Assembly (NCBI GenBank): GCA_034432755.1
Contig: DAOUBQ010000033.1
Coordinates: 1-64,000 of the forward strand
Length of the DNA stretch: 64,000 nt
Source of the DNA: UBA5195 sp034432755
GTDB taxonomy: Bacteria; Chloroflexota; Anaerolineae; Anaerolineales; Villigracilaceae
Direction of reading: 5' to 3'
Shown one piece after another: positions 15,509 through 23,655 of this stretch (positions are counted from its first letter, which is position 1; each line of letters opens with the position of its first letter). The notes beneath the pieces are model-generated. The model was not told where the DNA came from and made no database searches. It saw only the letters and a list, made by a program, of their open reading frames with translations. Position numbers and translations under genes: made by a program.

Positions 15509-16786
15509 TTAGATTCCGAATATCTCTTTCAGCCAGCCCCTTATCCCGCGCGGGGGCAGTTCGCAATACAGGCTGCCTTTTACGCCATCAATGATGACGC
15601 GGTACTCGCTGCTTTCGACGGGTAGGATGGTCATCCAGACCGGAACCAGCGCCAGTTTGAAGGTTGCCACCGAAACAGATGCCGTGCTGTAGGAAAAATT
15701 GGTGACGTGCTGGCTATCGAAATCACGCTGGATAAGCCCACGCGCACGGTATGCGGCCTGTTGGCGGGCTTCGAGCGAGGCCTGTGCCAACGTCATCTGC
15801 GGCAGTTCAGCAGGCCAGCCCGCCAGGTAGCGCGGGTCGTAAGGCACTGTGGTGTTGGTGTTGAAGGCGCTGGCAATTTTGGGGAGTAAATCGGCCAGTT
15901 TGGGAGCGCCGGGGACGAGGACGTCATCGAAGTGAATCATCTTTTCACCCTGAATGCGCTCACGCTCGCGCTCTTTCCCGCTGCGGATGAGATAGCCACT
16001 CCAGGGAATTGTGCCGGTAATATCGAAGGTCCACAGCGGCAGGTACATGCCGCGCGGAGGCTGGACTTTGCGCTCTGGCCGAAGGCCCTGCGTTTCGACC
16101 CATTGTACGAGAGACCGAATGGCCTCTTGCTGGGTAATCGCCATCGGAACGATGGAATCGGGCTGGAGCAGCTGTCCGTCGCCGCGCGTGACGTAGCGCG
16201 AACCGCAATAGGCGCATTCGGCAGAAATTTGTGGCGGGGGCAAAACGAACTGCGCGCCGCAGCCCCGACAAAGCAGCGTTTTGACGGCCACTGAGGCCCG
16301 GTGGCCCTGGGCCGTTGCCATCTTGAGGATAAAATCTTGTTCTTGCTGCGCAGGAGCGCTTGAAAGAGTCTGGCTGCGCGTACAGTATTCACAGTAGAGA
16401 GAGCGGCCATCGGGGGTGAAGACCATGCGCCCGCCGCATTTTGGGCAGGTGAAGCGGTCGGCTTGAGCGGCCTGGGGTTCGGCGGAGAGGGCTGGGAGCG
16501 AATCGGGGTTGATGATGTCTTGGGGCTTGAGTTTTCCATCCATGATTGCCAGTTCGCGGCGGGCTTCTGGGTGGGTCGGTTCATAAGCCAGGGCTTCTTC
16601 GAGGTAGGCGCGTTTTTGGTCTGGGTCGGTCACAATCTGGCTCATCCAATAATTGGCTTGGACGCGCGTTTCGCGGTCATCGGCCAGTTCGAGGGCACGT
16701 TCAAGGTAGCGGCAGGCGGTGTCAAGTTCACCCGCCTTGGCATGGATGATGGCCTGGCGCAAGAGTTGGTTGTCGTAGTCGGACAT
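15509..16786 (-). CDS. TPR-like/zinc-ribbon protein
   Basis: The 425-residue protein starts with a TPR-like helical region (residues 5-90). Two zinc ribbons follow: CPKCGG...CEYC near 113-135 and CRGCGA...CAYCGS near 173-195. The C-terminal domain (220-425) has YLPLWTFDITGTIPWSGY and was not recognised. No membrane span is evident. The architecture suggests a cytosolic adaptor; the substrate is unknown. It is expressed from the minus strand ahead of the membrane-protein and PBP-homologue genes. Confidence 0.6.
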   Translation of the reverse strand: MSDYDNQLLRQAIIHAKAGELDTACRYLERALELADDRETRVQANYWMSQIVTDPDQKRAYLEEALAYEPTHPEARRELAIMDGKLKPQDIINPDSLPALSAEPQAAQADRFTCPKCGGRMVFTPDGRSLYCEYCTRSQTLSSAPAQQEQDFILKMATAQGHRASVAVKTLLCRGCGAQFVLPPPQISAECAYCGSRYVTRGDGQLLQPDSIVPMAITQQEAIRSLVQWVETQGLRPERKVQPPRGMYLPLWTFDITGTIPWSGYLIRSGKERERERIQGEKMIHFDDVLVPGAPKLADLLPKIASAFNTNTTVPYDPRYLAGWPAELPQMTLAQASLEARQQAAYRARGLIQRDFDSQHVTNFSYSTASVSVATFKLALVPVWMTILPVESSEYRVIIDGVKGSLYCELPPRGIRGWLKEIFGI

Positions 16787-16816
16787 AGAGGGGAATGCAG
16801 AGGGATGAATGAGGAG

Positions 16817-17701
16817 TCAGGATTTGGTGCGGCGGACGATGGAATCGGTCATTTGGGCGACTCGCGCCATGAATTTAACATCGTGGACGCGGATAATGTC
16901 TGCGCCGCGAACAATGCCAACGGCAACCGCAGCGGCGGTGCCTTCGAGCCGCTGGTCGGGCGGCAGGTTGAGGGTGTAGCCGATGAAAGACTTGCGCGAG
17001 GCGCCCAGCAGGAGGGGAAAGCCCAGGGCGCGGATTTCAGCGAGGCGGTTGAGCAGTTCCAGGTTTTGTTCGACCGTTTTGCCAAAGCCGATGCCGGGGT
17101 CGAGGATAATTTTGTGGTCTGGAAGTCCTGCTGCGCGCGCAATTTCGACCGATTCGAGCAGTTCGCGTTTTACATCTTCAAGCAGGTTTTCGTATTCCAT
17201 ACCAACGTAACGTCCGCCCAGGGTTTCTAAAACTTGGGCGTGGGCCGGTTTGCTGCGGTTATGCATGAGAATCGCTGGCGCGCCATGCCTGGCAGCCACA
17301 GAGGCCATGTGCGGGTCGGCACGAAAGCCCCAAACGTCGTTGATGAGGTGTGCGCCAGCCTGCAAGGCGCTTTCGGCCACGAGCGATTTAGAGGTGTCAA
17401 TAGAAATGAGCGCCTGAGGGAATTCACGGGCCAGGGCGGTAATGACCGGCAAGACGCGCGCCCGTTCTTCTTCGGCGGTGACGGGCGAAGCGCCCGGCCG
17501 GGTGGATTCGCCGCCTACGTCGAGGATGTCGGCCCCGGCTGCGAGGAAACGACGGGCCTGTTCGAGCGCGGCGCTCAAACCCTCTTCGCGGGAGAGCAGC
17601 CCATCGCCCGAAAAGGAATCGGGGGTGACGTTCAGGATTCCCATCAGGTAGGTGCGAGAACCCCACTGGAAGGTGTGGTCGCTAACCTGGAGGGGAATCA
17701 C
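16817..17701 (-). CDS. folP: Dihydropteroate synthase
   Basis: FolP condenses 6-hydroxymethyl-dihydropterin diphosphate with p-aminobenzoate in folate synthesis. The 294-residue protein carries the family landmarks: MGILNVTPDSFSGDG near residue 20, DVGGESTRPGA near 62, INDVWGF near 120, and a C-terminal KSFIGYTL segment with IRVHDV. Length is normal. It overlaps the upstream STAS-like gene by four bases (ATGA), so both are co-translated. FolK, the preceding enzyme in the pathway, is encoded about 1.2 kb upstream on the same strand. Confidence 0.95.
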   Translation of the reverse strand: MIPLQVSDHTFQWGSRTYLMGILNVTPDSFSGDGLLSREEGLSAALEQARRFLAAGADILDVGGESTRPGASPVTAEEERARVLPVITALAREFPQALISIDTSKSLVAESALQAGAHLINDVWGFRADPHMASVAARHGAPAILMHNRSKPAHAQVLETLGGRYVGMEYENLLEDVKRELLESVEIARAAGLPDHKIILDPGIGFGKTVEQNLELLNRLAEIRALGFPLLLGASRKSFIGYTLNLPPDQRLEGTAAAVAVGIVRGADIIRVHDVKFMARVAQMTDSIVRRTKS

Positions 17702-18117
17702 ACCATTTGCTCCATCGGTTTCATCAGCCAGGCTTCGGCTTCGGCCATGCTGGTAAAGATACGAATGGCCGCGCCGCTGCCCACTGCCCCGGCAGCCACT
17801 TTCAGGATGGAATTCCGCGCAGATTCGTTTGCCACCAACACCGCCACGCGCAGGTTGCGGGTGGCCGGGTCGTTGTTGACTTCTATTGCCAGTTTGATGG
17901 CTTGTTCGGGGAGTTCCTGCACCTCGCGCAAGTCGTACAGGTTACGGGTCAGGCGGTCGGAGCCGAGCAGGTGTTCATAGGCAAATTCACGCCAGTCGGC
18001 CAGGGTGGCTTCGGAGAGGTCGGTAAAGGTCAGGTTCATGCCACCATCGGCCCGACGGACTACGTTGTAGCCAATGCCCGGTTTGGGCTGCCAGTGGAGG
18101 GGTTTGAGTTCGGTCAT
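17698..18117 (-). CDS. SpoIIAA/STAS-like protein
   Basis: The 139-residue protein has alternating strands and helices: MNLTFTDLSEATLADWREF, then NLYDLREVQELPEQAIKLAIE, then LRVAVLVANESARNSI, and a final AIRIFTSMAEAEAWL helix. This matches the small STAS-like (SpoIIAA-related) family common in environmental bacteria. No phosphorylation serine can be assigned with confidence. It is coupled to folP by an ATGA overlap, though a folate role is not implied. Confidence 0.6.
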   Translation of the reverse strand: MTELKPLHWQPKPGIGYNVVRRADGGMNLTFTDLSEATLADWREFAYEHLLGSDRLTRNLYDLREVQELPEQAIKLAIEVNNDPATRNLRVAVLVANESARNSILKVAAGAVGSGAAIRIFTSMAEAEAWLMKPMEQMV

Positions 18118-18163
18118 TTTTCACCTTTAGGGAGTACGCGGAATAAATTCTGCGTTACGCAGT

Positions 18164-18844
18164 TTACGAGTTGCTATCTGGTTTGGGAAGTTGCGGAATA
18201 ATCCAGTTGATGAGGGCCTTCGGTGAGCGGGTTTGGATGTAGAGCCGCCCAGGGCCGGTGAGTTCGACCACCAGGCCTTGGCCACTGAGCAGAGTAGCCT
18301 TGAGGCCGCCAGCAGCGCGCGGAACAGCCTGAAGGGTGGAATTGAAAGCCACCAGGTGCGAGGTATCTACGATGTATTTTTCACCCGAAGCGAGGGTTTT
18401 CTCGTAGATGGCGCCGTAGGAGGAGACGAGCAATTTACCGCTGCCTTTGGCTTCGAGCATGGAGAGTCCCTCGGCAGACATCAAGGCCTTCATGCTGATT
18501 TTTGCGCTCAGGTCAATGCCGTTTTCTGAGGCCAGGTAAGAGCCGGTTTGCACCATCAGCGTTTCACCGTGCATGTCAATGAGGGCAATATCGCCGGGCA
18601 GTTCGGGTGCCAGGGTCACCTCGCCGCCTTGCGGCCCAGCCTGGTAGAAGTTTTGAAAAAAGGACTCACCGCCCAAAACAGCGCGTGATAGAGACTTGAG
18701 AATGCCGCCTTCGGCTTTGGTTTCAATGTTGATACTGGCAGACATGCTGACCATAGCGCCCGATTCGGCGCGGATGCGTTCGTTGGGGGCCAGTTGTACA
18801 ACGGCGAGCGAGTACGAGGGGCGGTGCTGAATGTCAATTTGCAT
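18164..18844 (-). CDS. AIM24/TIGR00266-family protein
   Basis: The 226-residue protein belongs to the TIGR00266/AIM24 family of glycine-rich beta-sandwich proteins: SYSLAVVQLAPNERIRAESGAMVSM, then GGESFFQNFYQAG, LAPELPGDI and a closing GPGRLYIQTRSP. The start at 18844 is chosen because AGGAGA precedes it and the family begins at this point; the longer frame adds unrelated sequence. Bacterial members have no agreed function. It ends 46 bases before the STAS-like gene, with a GCGGAAT-type palindromic repeat in the gap. Confidence 0.85.
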   Translation of the reverse strand: MQIDIQHRPSYSLAVVQLAPNERIRAESGAMVSMSASINIETKAEGGILKSLSRAVLGGESFFQNFYQAGPQGGEVTLAPELPGDIALIDMHGETLMVQTGSYLASENGIDLSAKISMKALMSAEGLSMLEAKGSGKLLVSSYGAIYEKTLASGEKYIVDTSHLVAFNSTLQAVPRAAGGLKATLLSGQGLVVELTGPGRLYIQTRSPKALINWIIPQLPKPDSNS

Positions 18845-18920
18845 GGCGGGTTCTCCTGGTAGAGGCGCGGAATGGGAACGATGTAACACATTTACAGTAT
18901 AGCGGTATGTATGTCTGGAA

Positions 18921-19445
18921 TCAATTCGATGTTTGCTCTGCGTTCTTTGCGTTTTGAACATCGAATAGAACGCATTGGGGGTCAGCCGCAGCAGCCAGCG
19001 CCTGAAGCAACGCGCGGATAGATTGGCCGAGGACAGGGTGAACCAGGTTGGGGGCAATCTCGGCCAGAGGAATCAGGACGAAATCGCGCTCTTGCAGGCG
19101 TGGGTGCGGGATGACGAGCGGCGGAGTGTTGAGGACGAGGTCATCATAAAAGAGAATATCTATATCAATCAGGCGCGGGCCGTTGCGAAAGGTGGGAACG
19201 CGGCCCAGTTCGGTTTCGCGCTGCTTGAGAAAAGCGAGCAAATCGGAGGGGGGCAAATCGGTTTCAGCGCGCAAGGCCATGTTCAAGAAAGCCGGTTGGT
19301 CAAGAAATCCCCAGGGTGCTGTCTCATAGATGCGCGATTCGGCCTGCAAGCGCACTTGCGGAGCCAGGGAATGAATGGCAGCGCGCAAGTTGGCAAGCCG
19401 GTGACCGAGGTTGGTTCCAAGAGCAAGGTAGGTGGTGTGGGGCAT
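18921..19445 (-). CDS. folK: 2-amino-4-hydroxy-6-hydroxymethyldihydropteridine diphosphokinase
   Basis: FolK transfers diphosphate from ATP to 6-hydroxymethyl-dihydropterin, making the substrate of FolP. The 174-residue protein shows LALGTNLGHRLANLR at the N-terminus, NMALRAET, and the diagnostic RNGPRLIDIDILFYDD followed by IPHPRLQERDFVLIPL. Length is typical. It starts one base from the stop of the cytidine deaminase gene. The separate position from folP, with an AIM24-family and a STAS-like gene between, leaves operon membership uncertain. Confidence 0.95.
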   Translation of the reverse strand: MPHTTYLALGTNLGHRLANLRAAIHSLAPQVRLQAESRIYETAPWGFLDQPAFLNMALRAETDLPPSDLLAFLKQRETELGRVPTFRNGPRLIDIDILFYDDLVLNTPPLVIPHPRLQERDFVLIPLAEIAPNLVHPVLGQSIRALLQALAAAADPQCVLFDVQNAKNAEQTSN

Positions 19446-19446
19446 G

Positions 19447-19860
19447 TCAGGGTGTCAACTGGTCGGGGGTAAATGCGCCGGGGAGTAATTCTCTCACGCT
19501 GGTTTGTTGCAGAAGCCGACCCTCTCCATCCCCAATCAGGACAATTGTGTCGAGGCCAAATTCGGCCATCACCTGGCGACAACCGCCACAGGGTGAGCCG
19601 CCATTCGGCGTGACGACGGCAATTGCCTCGAACGCGCACTCGCCTTCGGAGACGGCTTTGAAGATGGCAATTCGCTCGGCGCACATGGTAGCAGGGTAAG
19701 CGGCGTTTTCTACATTGACGCCCGTGAAAATACGGCCCGATTTGGTGAGCAAGGCCGCGCCCACCGGGTAGTTGGAATAAGGCGCATAGGCGCGGCGGCG
19801 GGCTTCGTTGGCCTGTTGCACCAGCGCCTGGGCTTCTTGCTCGGAGAGAGATTTCATCAT
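19447..19860 (-). CDS. cdd: Cytidine deaminase
   Basis: Cdd deaminates cytidine and deoxycytidine in pyrimidine salvage. The 137-residue protein is the short tetrameric type: YSNYPVGAAL, the zinc motif MCAERIAIFKAV with catalytic Glu, and the second zinc motif PCGGCRQVMAEF. All three cysteines expected for zinc binding are present. It lies 59 bases after glmU on the same strand and is followed one base later by folK. Confidence 0.95.
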   Translation of the reverse strand: MMKSLSEQEAQALVQQANEARRRAYAPYSNYPVGAALLTKSGRIFTGVNVENAAYPATMCAERIAIFKAVSEGECAFEAIAVVTPNGGSPCGGCRQVMAEFGLDTIVLIGDGEGRLLQQTSVRELLPGAFTPDQLTP

Positions 19861-19919
19861 TGCCTGCCTGTTTATCCGTTTGCCGGTTTTTCGGTCTTCC
19901 AGTGCACCTGGGTCACTGG

Positions 19920-21284
19920 TTACTTCTTACCGGCTTTGCGTTCCAGGGTACGAATCACGCGCGCCGGGACGCCGACTGCCAGCGAAGCAGGCGGAATATC
20001 CCTGGTCACGACCGCGCCTGCGCCGGTGCGAGCGTATTCTCCCAGTTTGACCGGGGCAACCAGCATGGTGTCAGACCCCAAGAAGACGCCCTCGCCAATT
20101 TCGGTGGGATGTTTCTTTTCGCCATCGTAATTACAGGTAATCGTTCCGGCGCCAATGTTGACGTTGGGGCCAATTTGAGCGTTTCCAATGTACGAAAAAT
20201 GCCCCATTTTGACGCCCGGCCCCAGGGTGGAATCTTTGACCTCGCCAAAATTGCCCATGTGAACATGGTTACACAGGTGTGCGCCTTTGCGCAGACGGGC
20301 AAACGGACCCATATCAACATCGTTTTCGAGCAGCGCGCCCTCCATGACCGACATGAAGACCTTGCAGCGGTCACCGATTTGGCTGGTGCGGATATGCGTG
20401 TTCGGGCCAATGGAACATGCCTGCCCAATGGAGGTCTCGCCTTGAATGTAGGTGTTCGGCCAGATAACCGTATCGGCGGCAATGGTAACTTCGGCTTCGA
20501 TGTAGGTGGAAGCCGGGTCAATGAGCGTTACACCGTTAAGCATGTGCGCTTCGTTGATGCGGCGGCGCATGGCGGCTTCTGCTTCGGCAAGATGGATGCG
20601 GGTGTTAATGCCAATCGTCTCGTCCAGGTCATCCAACACAACCGCCTGAACGGGCAGACCGTCTTTAACAGCCAGGGCGACGGTGTCGGTGAGGTAGTAT
20701 TCGCCTTTTTTGGAGATGGTTATACGCTGCAGGGCCTCCCATAGCCAGTCGGCGCGGAAGCAGTATGCGCCCACGTTCAGTTCCTTAACGGTCAGCTGCT
20801 CTGGCGTGGCAACATATTCTTCCACAATGGCTGCCACCGTGCCATCGGATTGACGAATGACGCGCCCAAAGCCGCGCGGGTTATCATAGATGACGGTGAG
20901 CATGGACATGGGGCCAGAATTGGCCTTTTGGGTTTCAACCAGTTTTTGCAGGGTCTCGGCGCGCAGCAAAGGCATATCGGCATAGGTGACAATGACATAG
21001 TCAGTTTTGCCTTTGAGCAGGGCTTCGGCTTGCATAACGGCGTGACCCGTTCCAAGCGGAGTTTCTTGAAAAGCGTATTCAACATGGGCGCTAAGGGTCT
21101 TGCGAACCTGCTCGGCGCCAACGCCAACGACCAAGACAGGCTTCTCGGTGCTGGCGGCGCGCGCGGCATCCAAGGCGTAGAGCGCCATTGGCCTGCCGCA
21201 AATGGGGTGCAACACTTTGGGCAAATCCGATTTCATGCGAGTTCCCTGCCCAGCGGCGAGCAGGACGGCAGTAATTTTGGTCAT
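19920..21284 (-). CDS. glmU: Bifunctional UDP-N-acetylglucosamine pyrophosphorylase / glucosamine-1-phosphate N-acetyltransferase
   Basis: GlmU makes UDP-GlcNAc for peptidoglycan. The 454-residue protein has an N-terminal nucleotidyltransferase domain (VLLAAGQGTRMKSDLPKVLH at residues 7-26, with YADMPLL near 100) and a C-terminal left-handed beta-helix (hexapeptide repeats from about 255). The acetyltransferase region (KVFMSVMEGALLENDVDMGPFARLR) and a NYDGEKKH motif are present. The length fits a full bifunctional enzyme. The ATG is at 21284, with tRNA-Gln 107 bases upstream. Confidence 0.96.
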   Translation of the reverse strand: MTKITAVLLAAGQGTRMKSDLPKVLHPICGRPMALYALDAARAASTEKPVLVVGVGAEQVRKTLSAHVEYAFQETPLGTGHAVMQAEALLKGKTDYVIVTYADMPLLRAETLQKLVETQKANSGPMSMLTVIYDNPRGFGRVIRQSDGTVAAIVEEYVATPEQLTVKELNVGAYCFRADWLWEALQRITISKKGEYYLTDTVALAVKDGLPVQAVVLDDLDETIGINTRIHLAEAEAAMRRRINEAHMLNGVTLIDPASTYIEAEVTIAADTVIWPNTYIQGETSIGQACSIGPNTHIRTSQIGDRCKVFMSVMEGALLENDVDMGPFARLRKGAHLCNHVHMGNFGEVKDSTLGPGVKMGHFSYIGNAQIGPNVNIGAGTITCNYDGEKKHPTEIGEGVFLGSDTMLVAPVKLGEYARTGAGAVVTRDIPPASLAVGVPARVIRTLERKAGKK

Positions 21285-21301
21285 GGGGATACTCCGAGAG
21301 A

Positions 21302-21380
21302 AAAAATAATGCAGAATGATGAAGGCAGTTTGCAGAATCTTTTGGTTAATTCTGCATTCTACATTCTACATTCCGCATTG
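21302..21380 (-). repeat. Imperfect inverted repeat with ATTCTGCATTC-type units, between tRNA-Gln and glmU
   Basis: On the minus strand TGCAGAAT and ATTCTGCA flank a short loop, extended imperfectly by AATGCGGAATG and the complementary end. A T-rich tract (ATTTTTTCTC) follows. It could terminate tRNA-Gln transcription. Short repeated ATTCTACATTC units indicate expansion. Confidence 0.5.
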
Positions 21381-21390
21381 GGTAAAGAGG

Positions 21391-21461
21391 CTGGGGCGCC
21401 TGGACTCGAACCAAGATCCACAGATCCAAAGTCTGGTGTGCTGCCGTTGCACCACGCCCCA
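21391..21461 (-). tRNA. tRNA-Gln (anticodon TTG)
   Basis: Acceptor TGGGGCG pairs with CGCCCCA, D stem GTGC/GCAC, anticodon loop CTTTGGA (anticodon TTG), T loop TTCGAGT with stem CTTGG/CCAGG. U1 and a G discriminator fit bacterial tRNA-Gln. The top pair of the anticodon stem (27-43) reads C-T, a mismatch. CCA is not encoded. Confidence 0.93.
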
Positions 21462-21491
21462 GAGTTGAGCGGCGAATATTGTATCACAACT

Positions 21492-22550
21492 TTAGGACTG
21501 CGCCGAGTCAGGAGTGAGGCCTAATTTGGAGGCTTGCTCGTAGGTTAACTTGTCGGGTTCGGTATAGGTTGTACCTTTTTCAACCACCGTATCCCAAAAG
21601 GCGTCGGCATCAACGGCTTTTTTGCCAATCTGGTTGAAAATCTCCAGGAAGTCACGCGGCAGGTTTTCAGGCTGGGTAAACGGTTCTTCGATGGCGGACC
21701 GCTGGGCAGGTTTCGACTCGGCCCCGATTGGTTCTACCGGGATGCCAATGCTCTTGAGGGTATCAATCAGTTTGGCGCGGGCTTTGCATATTCGCTCGAG
21801 GCGGTCGGCCAGTTGATGAGCGTCCGCGAGTCCTTTACCAATCAGCAAAAGGGCATGGGTGGGGCCAATCGGGATGAAAATCGCATCCTGTTCATCGCTG
21901 TCGAACAGGTGCAGGTGATTTCCGGCATGGTTGAGCAGGCTGGAAACTTTCTGGGCGGCGTTGAACATGCCCATCAGCGAGGAAATGAGCGAGACGACGG
22001 TATTTGGGTCGGGAAGGTTTCCGGCCTCGGCCTGAACACGTCCGAGGTTATCAATGAAGACGGCGGCCTGTGCATTCAAGTCCTGGCGAAGATTGACCAA
22101 AATACTGCTCAGGCTGACCTGGTTCTCTTCTTCGAGGGGGGGCTCAAAGGGTGGTTTGGTCTCGGCTTTGACAATGGTGCGGGCCATGCCGAGCAATCGT
22201 TCTACCGTATCGAGGAAGTCGGCGATGGAAATTGGCTTGGTGAAGAAGGCTTCGGCCTCCGCTGCCTGGGCTTCTTGCAGCAAGCGCGGGTCTGTAACAC
22301 CGGTTATCATGATGATTTTGATGTGTGGGTTGATCAGGCGGAATTTTTTCATCAATTCGGCGCCGCTCATTCCGGGCAAACGAAAATCAGCAATCAGTAA
22401 ATCCACCTGTTTGCGGCGCGCTTCGAGGATGGCTTCTTCGCCAGAGCGCGCTTCGGATACTTCGAGGCCCTGTTCAATCGTTTCCATCGCAGATTTCAAC
22501 AGGCGGCTGATTTCTCGCTGGTCGTCAACAATCAAGACTCGGTAGGCCAC
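21492..22550 (-). CDS. Response regulator: receiver domain plus roadblock/LC7-like domain
   Basis: The 352-residue protein starts with a receiver domain (VLIVDD acidic pair at the N-terminus, LLIADFRLPGMSG with the phospho-acceptor Asp, MITGVTD, and a conserved Lys in FFTKPIS). A central segment (AAVFIDNLGRVQAEAGNL and DAIFIPIGPTHALLLIGK) resembles a roadblock/LC7 domain, as found in small-GTPase regulators. A C-terminal tail ends in a helix. GTG at 22550 is chosen because AGGGAG precedes it, although an in-frame GTG lies six codons upstream. No DNA-binding domain is seen, so it likely works through protein contacts. No kinase gene is adjacent. Confidence 0.75.
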   Translation of the reverse strand: MAYRVLIVDDQREISRLLKSAMETIEQGLEVSEARSGEEAILEARRKQVDLLIADFRLPGMSGAELMKKFRLINPHIKIIMITGVTDPRLLQEAQAAEAEAFFTKPISIADFLDTVERLLGMARTIVKAETKPPFEPPLEEENQVSLSSILVNLRQDLNAQAAVFIDNLGRVQAEAGNLPDPNTVVSLISSLMGMFNAAQKVSSLLNHAGNHLHLFDSDEQDAIFIPIGPTHALLLIGKGLADAHQLADRLERICKARAKLIDTLKSIGIPVEPIGAESKPAQRSAIEEPFTQPENLPRDFLEIFNQIGKKAVDADAFWDTVVEKGTTYTEPDKLTYEQASKLGLTPDSAQS

Positions 22551-22580
22551 AGATAACTCCCTCACCACAGAGTTTGAGGA

Positions 22581-22639
22581 AACGTCCTAAGGGGTGAGAC
22601 GGAATGGGGAATCTGTTCTGAGACACCCCTCAGGACGTT
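22581..22639 (-). terminator. Stem-loop between the OppF gene and the response regulator
   Basis: The arms at 22581-22596 and 22624-22639 pair at 15 of 16 positions (AACGTCCT-A/G-AGGGGTG). On the minus strand this lies after the oppF-type stop codon. Only a short T tract follows, so it may terminate weakly or protect the mRNA 3' end. Confidence 0.5.
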
Positions 22640-22648
22640 GGATTGGTT

Positions 22649-23641
22649 TTATCTTACCATCCAACAGGCTACAAAGTGGTCTGGTAAGGCTTCGCGGAAT
22701 TCGGGTTCTTGTTCGGAGCAGATTTTATCAGCAATGGGGCAGCGCGGATGAAAACGGCAGCCCTTGGGCGGGTTAAGTGGGCTGGGGACATCGCCTTTGA
22801 GGATGATGCGCTCACGCTTGAGGGTGGGGTCAGGGATAGGGATGGCGGACATGAGGGCTTTGGTGTAAGGATGCAGGGGGTTGGCGAACAACTCTTCGCG
22901 CCCGGTAAGTTCAACCATCTTTCCCAGATACATGACCGCAACACGGTCCGAAATATGCTCAACCACGCTCAGGTTGTGAGCAATGAAAAGGTAGGTCAGG
23001 CCAAATTCAGCCTGCAAATCTTTCAGAATATTCAGCACCTGCGATTGGATAGAAACATCGAGCGCCGAGACTGGTTCATCACAGACAATGAATTTGGGCC
23101 GTAAGGCCAGGGCGCGGGCAATGCCGATTCGCTGGCGCTGTCCGCCTGAAAATTCGTGCGGGTAGCGGCGGGCATGATATTCTTCGAGGCCTACTTTTTT
23201 GAGGGTGTCGAGCATGTAGGCAAATCGTTCTTGGCGCGTGCCGATGTTGTGGATGTTTAAGCCTTCCATGACCGATTCGCCAATGGGCATGCGCGGGTCG
23301 AGCGAGGCATAGGGGTCTTGGAAGATGATTTGCATGTTGCGGCGCATTTCTTTGAGTGCGCGGCCTTTAAGTTTGAGAACATCTTGACTCTGAAAGTACA
23401 CTTCGCCAGAGGTGGCTTCGATTAGACGAAGCATGGTGCGCCCAACGGTTGTCTTGCCGCAGCCCGATTCGCCAACCATGCCCAGGGTTTCTCCTTCGCG
23501 AATGGAGAAGGAGACGTTATCCACGGCCTGCACATGGGCTACCACGCGCTGAAGCAGCCCAGCACGCACGGGGAAGTATTTGACCAGGTTTTTGACTTCG
23601 ACCAGATGGGTGTTGCTTGGGGTGTTCACGGAGTTTGTCAT
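22649..23641 (-). CDS. Oligopeptide/oligosaccharide ABC transporter ATP-binding protein (OppF/DppF type)
   Basis: The 330-residue ATPase has Walker A GESGCGKT, signature FSGGQRQR, Walker B FIVCDEP and H-loop IAHN, plus the C-terminal cysteine-containing oligo/dipeptide motif CRFHPRCPIADKIC. The start at 23641 has GGAG seven bases before ATG; the long upstream frame lacks homology. It lies 14 bases after the OppD-type gene and is the last gene of the first transporter cluster. OppD and OppF would form a heterodimeric ATPase for the membrane permeases. Substrate cannot be read from the ATPase. Confidence 0.93.
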   Translation of the reverse strand: MTNSVNTPSNTHLVEVKNLVKYFPVRAGLLQRVVAHVQAVDNVSFSIREGETLGMVGESGCGKTTVGRTMLRLIEATSGEVYFQSQDVLKLKGRALKEMRRNMQIIFQDPYASLDPRMPIGESVMEGLNIHNIGTRQERFAYMLDTLKKVGLEEYHARRYPHEFSGGQRQRIGIARALALRPKFIVCDEPVSALDVSIQSQVLNILKDLQAEFGLTYLFIAHNLSVVEHISDRVAVMYLGKMVELTGREELFANPLHPYTKALMSAIPIPDPTLKRERIILKGDVPSPLNPPKGCRFHPRCPIADKICSEQEPEFREALPDHFVACWMVR

Positions 23642-23655
23642 TTTTATTCTCCGTT

